This document shows positions 7,781-15,835 of a DNA stretch of 64,000 nt, piece after piece. Each line of letters opens with the position of its first letter. Within the stretch, counting starts at the first letter, position 1. Source of the stretch: Nocardia sp. CDC159 (GTDB taxonomy: Bacteria > Actinomycetota > Actinomycetes > Mycobacteriales > Mycobacteriaceae); the NCBI RefSeq assembly GCF_023740735.1, contig NZ_JAMRXH010000006.1, positions 391,919 through 455,918 on the forward strand, read 5' to 3'. Position numbers and translations under genes: made by a program. The notes below the pieces were generated by a model. The model saw only the letters and a list, made by a program, of their open reading frames with translations, made no database searches and was not told the origin of the DNA.

Positions 7781-8683
7781 TCAGCGGGCGCCGAACATCG
7801 CGGTCCACCATGGGCCCTGGTCGAGTAGGGAATTGCCACGGCGGGGGTTGCCTTTCAGGGCGCCGATTCCGGTTGACTTCCAGGAGCAGTTGAGGAGGTT
7901 TTCTCGGTGGCCGGGGCTGCTCATCCAGCCGTTCATGATCTCTCGGGGGTCGGGTGCGCCCATGCCGATGTTTTCCGAGACCTCGCCCTGGTAGCCCTGG
8001 GCCCTCGCGCGCTGTTCCCAGTCACGGCCATCAGGGCTGAAGTGGTCGAAGAAGCGTCGGTCTCGCATATCTTTGTTGTGCAGCCGTGCGGCCCGGGTCA
8101 AGCGTTCGTCCACTCGTAGCGGCTGACAGCCCTTCTTGCGTCGCTCGGCATTGAAGAGGTCGAGGACCTGCTTCTCCCACGCGGCCTCCCCCTCGACCGC
8201 GCCCGGGGCCGGGGCCGGTTCATCGGGTTTCGTCGGCTGGTCGGGTTTCTGCGGCTCACTCGGTTTCGGCGGCTTGGTATCGCCGCCTCCGCAATCGGGT
8301 GCCGCGGGCTCGTTGGTTCCGGTGTCGACGAAGGCGTCACTGATCCACCGGCCGCTGTCGAGCTTGTCCCATATGTCGGTGGCGCCCCATCTGCTCTCGA
8401 CGCGTTCGCCGCGAGTCGTGCACACGATCGTCACCCGGTCGCGGTGGCGAGCCCTGCCGACCTTCGCACTCCGCAGGCTCGGACCGGACCGCAGATTCAC
8501 CGGCCAACGCCCGTTCGGCGACTCGACGGTCCCCGTCCCGGGCTTGTCCGGTGCGGCGACGGCCGGGCCGGACATCGCACCGCCGGTGACAACAACCATC
8601 ACGCATACCGCCCCCAGCGCGGCCCGCGACCGCCGACCGGTGAACTCGTGCAACGCATTCCAGATCTTCGACACCGAATTCAT
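7781..8683 (-). CDS. secreted SH3-like plus CAP (SCP/PR1) domain protein
   Basis: This 300-residue exported protein starts with a signal peptide ending near A-V-A-A (residues about 41-44). Residues 55-125 resemble a bacterial SH3-type domain (V-N-L-R-S-G-P-S, then W-I-S-D-A). A Pro/Lys/Glu-rich linker (135-165) leads to a CAP domain from about 170 to the end, with C-Q-P-L, A-A-R-L-H-N-K-D-M, F-F-D-H-F-S-P-D-G, S-E-N-I-G and S-P-G-H-R-E-N-L-L. CAP proteins are secreted and often bind lipids or the wall; most bacterial members have no proven activity. It is probably cell-wall associated through the SH3 part. Confidence 0.85.
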   Translation of the reverse strand: MNSVSKIWNALHEFTGRRSRAALGAVCVMVVVTGGAMSGPAVAAPDKPGTGTVESPNGRWPVNLRSGPSLRSAKVGRARHRDRVTIVCTTRGERVESRWGATDIWDKLDSGRWISDAFVDTGTNEPAAPDCGGGDTKPPKPSEPQKPDQPTKPDEPAPAPGAVEGEAAWEKQVLDLFNAERRKKGCQPLRVDERLTRAARLHNKDMRDRRFFDHFSPDGRDWEQRARAQGYQGEVSENIGMGAPDPREIMNGWMSSPGHRENLLNCSWKSTGIGALKGNPRRGNSLLDQGPWWTAMFGAR

Positions 8684-9073
8684 TCGATACTGCCTCTTCC
8701 CCTGATAACGAATCAGTTACGAAGCGTAGGGTTCGATGACCCGAGGGCCGAGTGACGTTAGATCCAGCTTAAAAGCGCCTGCGATCCGACATCCGGATAA
8801 CGCTGTAGCTGTTGAATGTGTTGTATATCAATGCAATCCGTCGCGCGCCGCGATCGCGAGAGGCGTCGACACCCCAGCGTCGTCGCGAAAACGGCTCCAC
8901 CCCAACCGATTCGATGGTGTGTCGCTCAGGTGTCCGGCGGTCGCAGGCGAAGCGGCGCCGGGGTCAAGTCCGACCGACCCGTGCCTCTGGCGCACATTTC
9001 GTGATCGACTCAGGATCGCCAGACGTAGAGGATGTCCGGCACGCCGACTTGCGCGGAACTGTCATGATTGGTC
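8684..9073. other. 390-bp region with no recognised gene
   Basis: It contains the upstream region of the CAP gene and of the hypothetical gene at 9074. Open frames exist on the + strand but have no family resemblance and weak coding character. No RNA gene or repeat was seen. Confidence 0.4.
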
Positions 9074-9577
9074 ATGGAAGTCGCAGCGCAGTGGGTCCAC
9101 ACCTGGTGGACCAAAGAGTCCCGCAGCGGTTCCGCCGCGGCACGACGCAACCGGCTCCCGGTGGCCTTCCCGCTGCCCGAGGTCGCGACGCCTTTGACGC
9201 ATACGATCGTCATGAAGGAGTGGGACGACGACTTCCAGCCGCGATCCTCGGTCCTGCACGCCCCGCCCGAGCGGAGCGAGGTGGCGATCGAAGAAGAAGA
9301 TTCGGCACTGCGGGTCATGTTGGTGAGCGCGCAACCCAAAAACGTTATTCGGCGGCGTCATCCAGCGATCCGGCTACGGCACGGCGAGTGGTTGCGTTGG
9401 CAGATCACCTACCGCCACGCGAGCCTGCTCGGTCTCGGCCCGTGGTACTACCGATTGGATACTCTCAACCTCGCCTACGGACCGGTGACGGCAGACAGCT
9501 TCCTGGGAACACCGACCCGCCTCGTCGATGAGCGCGTGCAATTGACGACCTATCGCAGGCAGGGACAATCCACGTGA
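9074..9577 (+). CDS. hypothetical protein
   Basis: This is a 167-residue protein I do not recognise. It is soluble with no signal peptide and is rich in Trp and Arg (W-V-H-T-W-W near the start, E-W-L-R-W-Q-I-T-Y-R in the middle, G-P-W-Y-Y-R-L-D-T-L-N-L-A-Y). Codon use is GC3-biased and unlike a random frame, supporting a real gene. ATG 9074 is used; a TTG two codons upstream is also possible and there is no clear Shine-Dalgarno. It lies between other accessory genes of unknown role. Confidence 0.5.
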   Translation: MEVAAQWVHTWWTKESRSGSAAARRNRLPVAFPLPEVATPLTHTIVMKEWDDDFQPRSSVLHAPPERSEVAIEEEDSALRVMLVSAQPKNVIRRRHPAIRLRHGEWLRWQITYRHASLLGLGPWYYRLDTLNLAYGPVTADSFLGTPTRLVDERVQLTTYRRQGQST

Positions 9578-9581
9578 CCTT

Positions 9582-9836
9582 CGCGCGTTCCGCGCGGCCC
9601 GCAGTCGACTTTGCCGCAGATCGCCCCAACGGCGTGTCGAACGGTTATATGGTCGAGACAGCAAGCTGGAGGATTTACGGTCAGCACTCTCGTGCGTTTT
9701 CGACAAGCTCGGCGCCGAGAGCCTCACCGAGCCCGACCGGATCGTGTTGCAGCGTATGCCGGGCACTGCTCGATCTGCTCTACGCCGCCTGCCCTGGCGG
9801 GATGCCCAGGGCATTGTGCCGGATACGTTCAACTAG
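9582..9836 (+). pseudogene. possible gene remnant (open frame without start)
   Basis: One frame is open from about 9582 to a TAG at 9834-9836. From 9654 it reads like protein (D-S-K-L-E-D-L-R, then F-D-K-L-G-A-E-S-L-T-E-P-D-R-I-V-L-Q-R-M). It has no usable start codon and no family I recognise. It may be the tail of a decayed gene; the other two frames look random. Confidence 0.3.
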
Positions 9837-9923
9837 GCGAGGCGGCTCGACGCGGCCGGTGCTCCGGTCGTAACGACCCTGCGACTGCGTCCGATGAGGG
9901 GATGACCTTTTGGGGAGGATTTA

Positions 9924-10292
9924 ATGAGAAGAACGACCATCGCCGCCGCACGAGTCACGGTCGCCGCCGTATCGGTTCTGGGCTGTGCCACCGTAATCGG
10001 CTCGGGTACAGCCCAAGCCGCACCACAGGACTGCGTCGTCACGCGGGACCTGTTCGGCGCGACAGCGACATGCCACGACACCGATGCACCTGCCGGCAGG
10101 GAATACACCCTCGTCGTCGAGTGCGTCGGTCTGCACGGAATACCGAACGCCTGGCCGCTCATGGCCATCGGTCCCTACCGGGGTTCGTGGAGTGGTTCCT
10201 TCGCTCCGTCCGGTCAGGGCACGGCCACGTGCTTGGGCCCCGCGAGTATCGGAACAGCCACCAACGCTTACGTAGCGATATACCGTGACTGA
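9924..10292 (+). CDS. small secreted protein
   Basis: This 122-residue protein has a classical signal peptide (M-R-R-T-T start, Ala/Val-rich core, A-Q-A-A-P cleavage near residue 32). The mature 90 residues carry four cysteines that could form two disulfides, and end in A-Y-V-A-I-Y-R-D. GGGGAGG just upstream of ATG 9924 is a good ribosome binding site. No enzymatic motif is present. Small Cys-containing exported proteins of this shape are frequent in Nocardia and mycobacteria; its function is unknown. Confidence 0.7.
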   Translation: MRRTTIAAARVTVAAVSVLGCATVIGSGTAQAAPQDCVVTRDLFGATATCHDTDAPAGREYTLVVECVGLHGIPNAWPLMAIGPYRGSWSGSFAPSGQGTATCLGPASIGTATNAYVAIYRD

Positions 10293-10508
10293 TTCCGCTC
10301 CGTCTCCACCATCAATGCCGCGCTGCACCTGCTCGGCATCACCCGCCGCATCAGAATTGGACGAGTTCGCCGAGATCGGGATGATCTCTGCGCGTTGATC
10401 TTCCGGCGGACCGCGCGGCTGTGCCGGGTCGCTCGGAATGCGGCAATGCGGGACGTTCGCAACACCGGTTTGGTCGGCCCCTCGGCGTGGATGACCGGGC
10501 GCGGTGGT

Positions 10509-11153
10509 TCACCCTGCGTCCGCCTCCGGCCGTGGGCCCACCAGACTGGCCAAATGCAGCCGCAGCACCGCTCGCATCGCGTTCGGGTCGCGCCGCGCTG
10601 GATCGACTACCGCCGCCAGCGCCAGCCCGTCCAGCAGCGCGGCGAGCCGATCGGTCTCGAGCTCCAGATCGACCACGATCCGGCGCAGCACCCCCGCCTC
10701 CGACATGGCCGACAGTACTCGGTGCACCAGCGAACGCGCGCCGGCCACCGGCTGGGCGGCCAGCTCCGCCAGTTCCGGCCGCGACCGCGCCGCGGTGGTG
10801 AAGGCCAGCCACACCGCCGACTCCTCGAAGCGCGCCTCGTCCAGTGGCAATAACTCGACCAGAATCCGCTCGGCATAGCTGCCCGGCACCTCCGGCGCCA
10901 CCATGCCCTCGGCAAACAGCTCGGCCAGATGTCCCAGCACCCGATCGGTGACGCGCCGATTGAGCTCGGCCAGCGTGAAACTCAGCAGTTCGGCATGACT
11001 GCCGAAGTAGTGGCGCACCGACCCGACGACCAGTCCGGCTTCCTCGGCCACTCTGCGCAGCGAGGCGTTCTCCACCCCTTCCCGCGCGACCACGCGAAAC
11101 ACCGCGTCGGCCACCGCCTTTCGACGCTCGGTCGGATCCACGATCTTCGGCAC
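10509..11153 (-). CDS. TetR/AcrR family transcriptional regulator
   Basis: This 214-residue regulator has an N-terminal TetR helix-turn-helix at about residues 10-55 (A-D-A-V-F-R-V-V-A-R-E-G, then L-R-R-V-A-E-E-A-G-L-V-V-G-S-V-R-H-Y-F). The C-terminal ligand-binding half is all-helical. The GTG at 11153 follows AAAGG and is preferred over an upstream ATG at 11192, which lies inside the operator-like palindrome. The divergent partner is a membrane protein at 11220, separated by 66 bp holding a 29-bp interrupted palindrome. The regulator most likely represses both itself and that neighbour. Confidence 0.88.
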   Translation of the reverse strand: MPKIVDPTERRKAVADAVFRVVAREGVENASLRRVAEEAGLVVGSVRHYFGSHAELLSFTLAELNRRVTDRVLGHLAELFAEGMVAPEVPGSYAERILVELLPLDEARFEESAVWLAFTTAARSRPELAELAAQPVAGARSLVHRVLSAMSEAGVLRRIVVDLELETDRLAALLDGLALAAVVDPARRDPNAMRAVLRLHLASLVGPRPEADAG

Positions 11154-11168
11154 ATTGCCTTTATAGCA

Positions 11169-11197
11169 CAAGCGAGCTATTTTAAATAGCATGCTTG
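11169..11197. promoter_or_regulatory. TetR-type operator palindrome
   Basis: Two nested arm pairs share one centre at 11183: outer CAAGC/GCTTG and inner GCTATTT/AAATAGC, with a 2-nt mismatch between them. It fills the 66-bp gap between tetR (start 11153) and the membrane gene (start 11220), the expected place for an autorepressor site. Confidence 0.65.
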
Positions 11198-11219
11198 AGC
11201 TATATAGAAGACGGGCATC

Positions 11220-11876
11220 ATGAGCACTCCGCTGATCGTGGCCGTCGTCGCCGCCGTTGTGCTGTTCGTGATCATCAGGCGCTTCCGCGGCGAGCCCCTC
11301 AACGCGAAAGACCTACTGATTCCGCCCATTCCGTTGCTGGTCATCGGCGTGCAGAGCCTGCTGAAACATCACCCGACGGCGCTGGACTGGGCCTGGACCG
11401 GCGTGGCGCTGTGCATCGGTTTCGCCTTGGGTGTCTGGCGCGGCACCACGACCCGACTGCTCACCCGCGACGGCGTCCTATGGCAGCGCTACACCGCGTC
11501 AACCCTCGGAGTCTGGGCGGTTTCGCTGGTGGTGAGTGTGAGCGTCGGCCTCATCGGCACCGAGTTGGGTGCGCACACGGATGCCCGACCGATCCAGCTA
11601 TCGATCGGCGTGAGCCTGCTCGGCGAGGCGCTCGCGCTCGGACTGCGCGGCCTGGCAACGGGTTTCCCGTTCGCCCCCGAGCGTGTCCGCAAGACCGGCT
11701 CCCCGCTCGAGCCGATCCCTGTCGAACGCCAACGACTCCGCGCCGCGATCAGCGCGGGCCGAATCCGGTCGGCCACCGCCGAGTGGCAGCGCACGGGCAC
11801 CGTCGAAGCGGCAGTGACGGGCTGGCGAATCGGCGTCCCGACCGTCGAGGCTGAGCGGCGGCCGCGCGGGGAGTAG
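11220..11876 (+). CDS. multi-pass membrane protein
   Basis: This 218-residue protein has about five transmembrane segments: residues 4-20, 34-50, 58-75, 97-117 and 130-145. A soluble basic C-terminal tail of about 70 residues follows. The N-terminus (hydrophobic helix, R-R-F-R-G-E-P-L-N, then L-I-P-P-I) resembles the DUF1453/CcdC group, but I hold that loosely. It is divergent from a TetR regulator with an operator between them, so it is probably induced by a small ligand and could act in transport or membrane stress. Confidence 0.65.
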   Translation: MSTPLIVAVVAAVVLFVIIRRFRGEPLNAKDLLIPPIPLLVIGVQSLLKHHPTALDWAWTGVALCIGFALGVWRGTTTRLLTRDGVLWQRYTASTLGVWAVSLVVSVSVGLIGTELGAHTDARPIQLSIGVSLLGEALALGLRGLATGFPFAPERVRKTGSPLEPIPVERQRLRAAISAGRIRSATAEWQRTGTVEAAVTGWRIGVPTVEAERRPRGE

Positions 11877-11929
11877 CTCCTACACCTCGACCGCCGAGGC
11901 ACCTCCCGGTCGCAGCCCCGCTGGATGTA

Positions 11930-12127
11930 CTACTCCAGGTGGCCGTCGACGCTCAGGAATAAGCGTCGATCGGATGGATCCGGGCACAGGCTGAACACCG
12001 TCCGCATGTTGCCGTCGATCCACATCTCGTACTCCACTCCATCGACCGTAGTCGGCATGCGGCGACGACGCGGCAATGGCGGACATTCGGTGCCGCAGAC
12101 GATCTCGTGCTGCCGCGCAGTCTTCAA
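11930..12127 (-). CDS. small hypothetical protein
   Basis: This 65-residue protein begins at a TTG that has a perfect AAGGAGG six bases upstream (complement of 12134-12140), which is the main reason to call it. It has no membrane segment and contains two cysteines near the N-terminus and a third in the middle. The C-terminal half (V-D-G-V-E-Y-E-M-W-I-D-G-N-M-R-T-V-F) looks like a small beta-rich fold. I recognise no family. It lies alone between a membrane gene and a frameshifted gene on the other strand. Confidence 0.6.
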   Translation of the reverse strand: MKTARQHEIVCGTECPPLPRRRRMPTTVDGVEYEMWIDGNMRTVFSLCPDPSDRRLFLSVDGHLE

Positions 12128-12181
12128 GTGCTGCCTCCTTGGCGCAGGACAGATTTCCGGTGCCGGAACTCCGCCTGCCGC

Positions 12182-12500
12182 TAGTCTGCCGGTGTGGTTG
12201 CGACGGGGGCCGAAGCGCAGTTGGTCGAGGACGGCTTCGAGCGCGTGGGAGTTCGAGCAGTGGCTGATCTTCGTCAGGTGGTACCAACGTTACGAGTCCG
12301 GCGAGGTCGGCACCGAAAGCCATCCGGGTCACGGCGGGATCGACTCCCGCTACGACGAACTCACCCTTTGCTCGCGCCGCATCGTCGACCGCCGGGCGAC
12401 GCGCGAAAGTTGGTGGGAGAGGTGCGGTTCGACGAAGGTGATCGTTACCGACCGGGGGACCGATGTCTGGTTCCGGTGGCGGTCGAGCGGCCCGCGTTGA
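12182..12500 (+). pseudogene. frameshifted small gene with leaderless promoter
   Basis: TAGTCT at 12182-12187 sits 6 nt before GTG 12194. That frame reads V-A-T-G-A-E-A-Q-L-V-E-D-G-F-E-R, then becomes Arg-rich. A frame one base ahead takes over at about 12248 with E-F-E-Q-W-L-I-F-V-R-W-Y-Q-R-Y and stays coding-like to a TGA at 12498-12500. Joining the two needs one base removed near 12244-12248. The result would be a protein of about 100 residues of unknown function. It is either a real frameshift mutation or a sequencing error. Confidence 0.45.
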
Positions 12501-12543
12501 GGTTTGTACGCATTCCTGTGCTCGACCGGAGCGTGGTCTCTCG

Positions 12544-12549
12544 TACGCT
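12544..12549 (+). promoter_or_regulatory. -10 element TACGCT, leaderless PGPGW gene
   Basis: TACGCT ends 7 nt before GTG 12557 and no Shine-Dalgarno is present, which fits a leaderless start. Confidence 0.5.
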
Positions 12550-12556
12550 GGCGTAG

Positions 12557-12982
12557 GTGAGTGCGGAGTTGGAAACCGGATCGACGTCGAAGGGGTGGCG
12601 CGCCTTCCGGGCAAGGATCTCGGCGCGACCGACGCTGAACCTCGCCTACCGGATCGGGGTCGCGGTGGTCGGCACCGGAGTGCTCGCCCTTGGAATCCTG
12701 GCGATTCCCTACCCCGGACCCGGTTGGGCGATCGTGTTCGCCGGACTCGGCCTGCTCGCCACCGAATTCGCCTGGGCGCACCGGGCGCTCGGCTGGCTGC
12801 GCGACAGGTACCGACAGGGAATGGCCTGGTTCTCCGCCAGGGGCGCCGTCGTCCGCGTGTTCGCGGCGACCGCCACCTTCGTGCTGGTCGTCGCGACGCT
12901 ATGGGTCTTGGACACATTCGGGTTGGTCGGCAACTTGTTCGGAGTCGAATGGCCATGGCTACGCAGCCCCCTGAGGTCGTGA
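12557..12982 (+). CDS. TIGR02611 family transmembrane protein (PGPGW domain)
   Basis: This 141-residue membrane protein carries the diagnostic P-G-P-G-W motif near residues 53-57, between two hydrophobic helices (about 34-50 and 57-72). A third helix lies near 100-118. This matches the actinobacterial TIGR02611/PGPGW family, whose function is unknown. The start is GTG 12557, placed 7 nt after TACGCT. It follows a broken small gene and precedes an MmyB-type regulator, with no evident functional link to either. Confidence 0.85.
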   Translation: MSAELETGSTSKGWRAFRARISARPTLNLAYRIGVAVVGTGVLALGILAIPYPGPGWAIVFAGLGLLATEFAWAHRALGWLRDRYRQGMAWFSARGAVVRVFAATATFVLVVATLWVLDTFGLVGNLFGVEWPWLRSPLRS

Positions 12983-12994
12983 GCATCGTCCAGG

Positions 12995-13141
12995 GTGGAG
13001 CGGTTGGCGGCGATGGGGAGCTCCATCCGGTTCGCCCGGGACCGGGCCATACCGAGCGATAGGCAGGACAAGATGATCGCCGAGGCCAACGCCCTCGTGC
13101 CGGACAACCCCTCACCGGTAAAGGAGAGTTTTTCCTGGTGA
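12995..13141 (+). CDS. possible small protein (48 residues)
   Basis: GTG 12995 opens a 48-codon frame ending in TGA 13139-13141. It contains M-G-S-S-I-R-F-A-R-D-R-A and K-M-I-A-E-A-N-A-L-V-P-D and has GC3 bias. No family is recognised and there is no strong ribosome binding site. It could be the remnant of a longer gene, since its 3' end overlaps a sequence repeated in inverted orientation near 14341. Confidence 0.3.
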   Translation: MERLAAMGSSIRFARDRAIPSDRQDKMIAEANALVPDNPSPVKESFSW

Positions 13142-13149
13142 ATGCCGGT
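13117..13149 (+). repeat. left copy of inverted 33-bp duplication
   Basis: The segment GGTAAAGGAG...GTTTTTCCTGGTG...AATG...CGGT matches, in reverse complement, 14341-14372 with three mismatches and one gap. The pair brackets the MmyB-type regulator and a decayed PfpI gene. The left copy ends 14 bp before the regulator's -10 element. Confidence 0.6.
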
Positions 13150-13163
13150 GCCAGGCTCCGCCG

Positions 13164-13169
13164 TATGAT
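13164..13169 (+). promoter_or_regulatory. -10 element TATGAT, leaderless MmyB-type regulator
   Basis: TATGAT is close to the sigma-70-type consensus and ends 6 nt before ATG 13176. No ribosome binding site is present. Confidence 0.6.
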
Positions 13170-13175
13170 GGAACG

Positions 13176-14009
13176 ATGACGAGCGGTACGACGGCCGCGA
13201 CCCAGGAACTGGCTGCGTTCCTGCGGACCCGTCGCGAACAGCTCGACCCCGCGGACTTCGATCTGCGACGGCAGCGACGGTCGCGGCGCACCCCGGGCCT
13301 GCGCCGCGAGGAGGTCGCCGTGCTGGCGGGGGTCAGCACCGAGTACATCGTGCGACTCGAACAGGGCCGCGCGGTGCGGCCGTCGGCCGAGGTACTGGAG
13401 GCGCTGGCCAGGACCCTACGGCTGGACCCCGACGAACGGGCCTACCTGTTCGATCTGGCCCAGAAGCGGCTCCCGAGTACCGACAAGCCCAGCACTACCG
13501 CCGCGCCCGGGTTGGCTCGACTGGTAGCAGACCTGTCGCCGCTGCCGACGATGCTGGTGAACCACCGCTACGACATTCTGGCCTGGAACCGAGAGATGGC
13601 GCGGTTGCTGGTGGATTTCGACACCCTGCCGCCACGCCAGCGCAACTCCATGTGGCTGTGCCTGAACCATGCCGAAATACGCGAACTCTACGTCGACCAC
13701 GAACAATCCCTCCGGGAAGCGATCGCCGACCTTCGCACCGCCTGGGCCGCCCACCCGGAGGATGAGGAACTGGCCGAGCGCATTGCCGAATTCACCCGCC
13801 ACGAGGAGTTCGCGCGGCTGTGGGCGATGCGCGACGTCCGGATCTACGGGAGCGGCCGCAAACTGATCCGCCGACCCGAGGTCGGCACGATCGCCGTGGA
13901 ACTCGAGGTGCTGATGCCGATGCGGGATCCCGACCTGCGGTTGGTGATCTTCCGGGCCGCCGACGACAACAGTCGGGCCGCCCTCGACCGACTGTGCACC
14001 TCGGCATGA
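13176..14009 (+). CDS. XRE-family regulator with MmyB-like ligand-binding domain
   Basis: This 277-residue protein has an N-terminal helix-turn-helix: L-R-R-E-E-V-A-V-L-A-G-V-S-T-E-Y-I-V-R-L-E-Q-G at about 47-69. It is preceded by the R-T-P-G-L-R-R-E signature of MmyB/methylenomycin regulators. The C-terminal half (about 110-275) is the PAS-like MmyB fold, with N-H-R-Y-D-I-L-A-W-N and a later R-D-V-R-I-Y-G-S-G motif, thought to bind fatty-acid-like ligands. These regulators usually control an adjacent oxidoreductase; here the aldo/keto reductase at 14449 is intact but the PfpI-like gene between them is decayed. Transcription appears leaderless. Confidence 0.88.
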   Translation: MTSGTTAATQELAAFLRTRREQLDPADFDLRRQRRSRRTPGLRREEVAVLAGVSTEYIVRLEQGRAVRPSAEVLEALARTLRLDPDERAYLFDLAQKRLPSTDKPSTTAAPGLARLVADLSPLPTMLVNHRYDILAWNREMARLLVDFDTLPPRQRNSMWLCLNHAEIRELYVDHEQSLREAIADLRTAWAAHPEDEELAERIAEFTRHEEFARLWAMRDVRIYGSGRKLIRRPEVGTIAVELEVLMPMRDPDLRLVIFRAADDNSRAALDRLCTSA

Positions 14010-14021
14010 CCGCGGCGTCGA

Positions 14022-14340
14022 TCAGTCGACCAGTGCCGTCGTCCGGGTGAGGGGGCCTTGGCAGATCATGGACAGCACCGCGCCTTTGTCGTGCAAGATA
14101 TTGAGCATCGCGCCGAGATACGGATTGTCACCGAAGTCGACCGCCTGGGCGTGACCGCCGGGCAGGTGGATGAAGGCGAAGTCGCCCAGGTCGAACGGAT
14201 TGGCCGGGTCCCGGTCCCCGGTCGATGAGGTCCCTGGCCGACATCCACTCGTGAACCGGCTGCGATCGGAATGTCTCGGCGACCTCGCCATCGGCCGCTC
14301 GAATGTGTCGTCAACCAGTCTGTCGCCGGCTGGGGGTAGT
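14022..14340 (-). pseudogene. DJ-1/PfpI family gene remnant
   Basis: The minus-strand frame ending at 14022 contains F-A-F-I-H-L-P-G-G-H, then D-N-P-Y-L, H-D-K-G-A-V-L-S-M-I-C-Q-G-P. This is the central block of Hsp31/PfpI-type proteins with the nucleophile cysteine. Only about 55 residues are recognisable. The upstream part lacks the N-terminal Rossmann strand and the protein stops 11 residues after C-Q-G-P-L, far short of the usual length of over 200. Both ends are therefore missing. It is convergent to the MmyB-type regulator that may once have controlled it. Confidence 0.6.
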
Positions 14341-14372
14341 ACCGCCATTACCAGGAAAAACGCTCCCTTACC
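14341..14372 (-). repeat. right copy of inverted 33-bp duplication
   Basis: This is the reverse complement of 13117-13149 apart from three mismatches and one gap. It lies at the 5' side of the PfpI remnant, so the repeat may derive from a duplicated 5' region of that gene. Confidence 0.6.
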
Positions 14373-14448
14373 AGAGCCGTGACGCCGCCGCAGACTGGTC
14401 CTGAACACAGCGAATACGACCATGGCCGGACCGCACAAGGAGGACACG

Positions 14449-15510
<1,062 letters not shown>

Positions 15511-15542
15511 GCCACCCGCACCCGGGACCGCGCTTCGACCGA

Positions 15543-15720
15543 CGACCCGGCGGTGTGCCATTCGTCTGGAGCATCCTGCTGGCCGCGCGCAGCGAAGGCT
15601 ACGGGGGCACCATCACGACGCTGGTGGTGGCCGAGGAGCCGCGGGTCAAAGAACTTCTGGGGGTGCCGGAGTCGTTCGCGCTCGCCGCGGTACTGCCGCT
15701 GGGTATGAGCTCGGGCCGGG
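15543..15720 (+). pseudogene. nitroreductase-family C-terminal remnant
   Basis: The frame reads P-F-V-W-S-I-L-L-A-A-R-S-E-G-Y-G-G, then L-V-V-A-E-E-P-R-V-K-E-L-L-G-V-P, then A-A-V-L-P-L-G. This is the conserved C-terminal block of FMN-dependent nitroreductases (helix, G-X-G-G, E-X-X-V-X-X-L-L-G-I-P, P-L-G). The N-terminal two thirds are absent and after L-P-L-G the family sequence is lost. It is a truncated remnant directly behind the aldo/keto reductase. Confidence 0.6.
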
Positions 15721-15794
15721 GGATCGCGGCGGAATGCTTTGTCCACCAACAGGTTCGACAGCTCGCTCGACGCGAATCGGCAATCCACCTCGAG

Positions 15795-15811
15795 CTTGAA
15801 CGCCGTTCAAG
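15795..15811. promoter_or_regulatory. orphan operator-like palindrome
   Basis: CTTGAACG and CGTTCAAG are perfect 8-bp arms around a single C. This is a typical TetR-family site, yet it lies downstream of both flanking genes: a nitroreductase remnant and the 3' end of the peroxidase. It may be left over from a deleted regulator gene. Confidence 0.45.
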
Positions 15812-15835
15812 TGCGGTGCTCACATGGGGTTTCGA

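Noticed and set aside
8736..9197. A plus-strand ORF upstream of the hypothetical gene at 9074.
   Set aside because: It has arginine- and serine-rich random-frame composition, no ribosome binding site, and overlaps the better-supported frame.
10395..10878. Plus-strand ORFs opposite the first TetR gene.
   Set aside because: They are shadows of the TetR coding sequence on the other strand, which has a clear helix-turn-helix and a matching operator.
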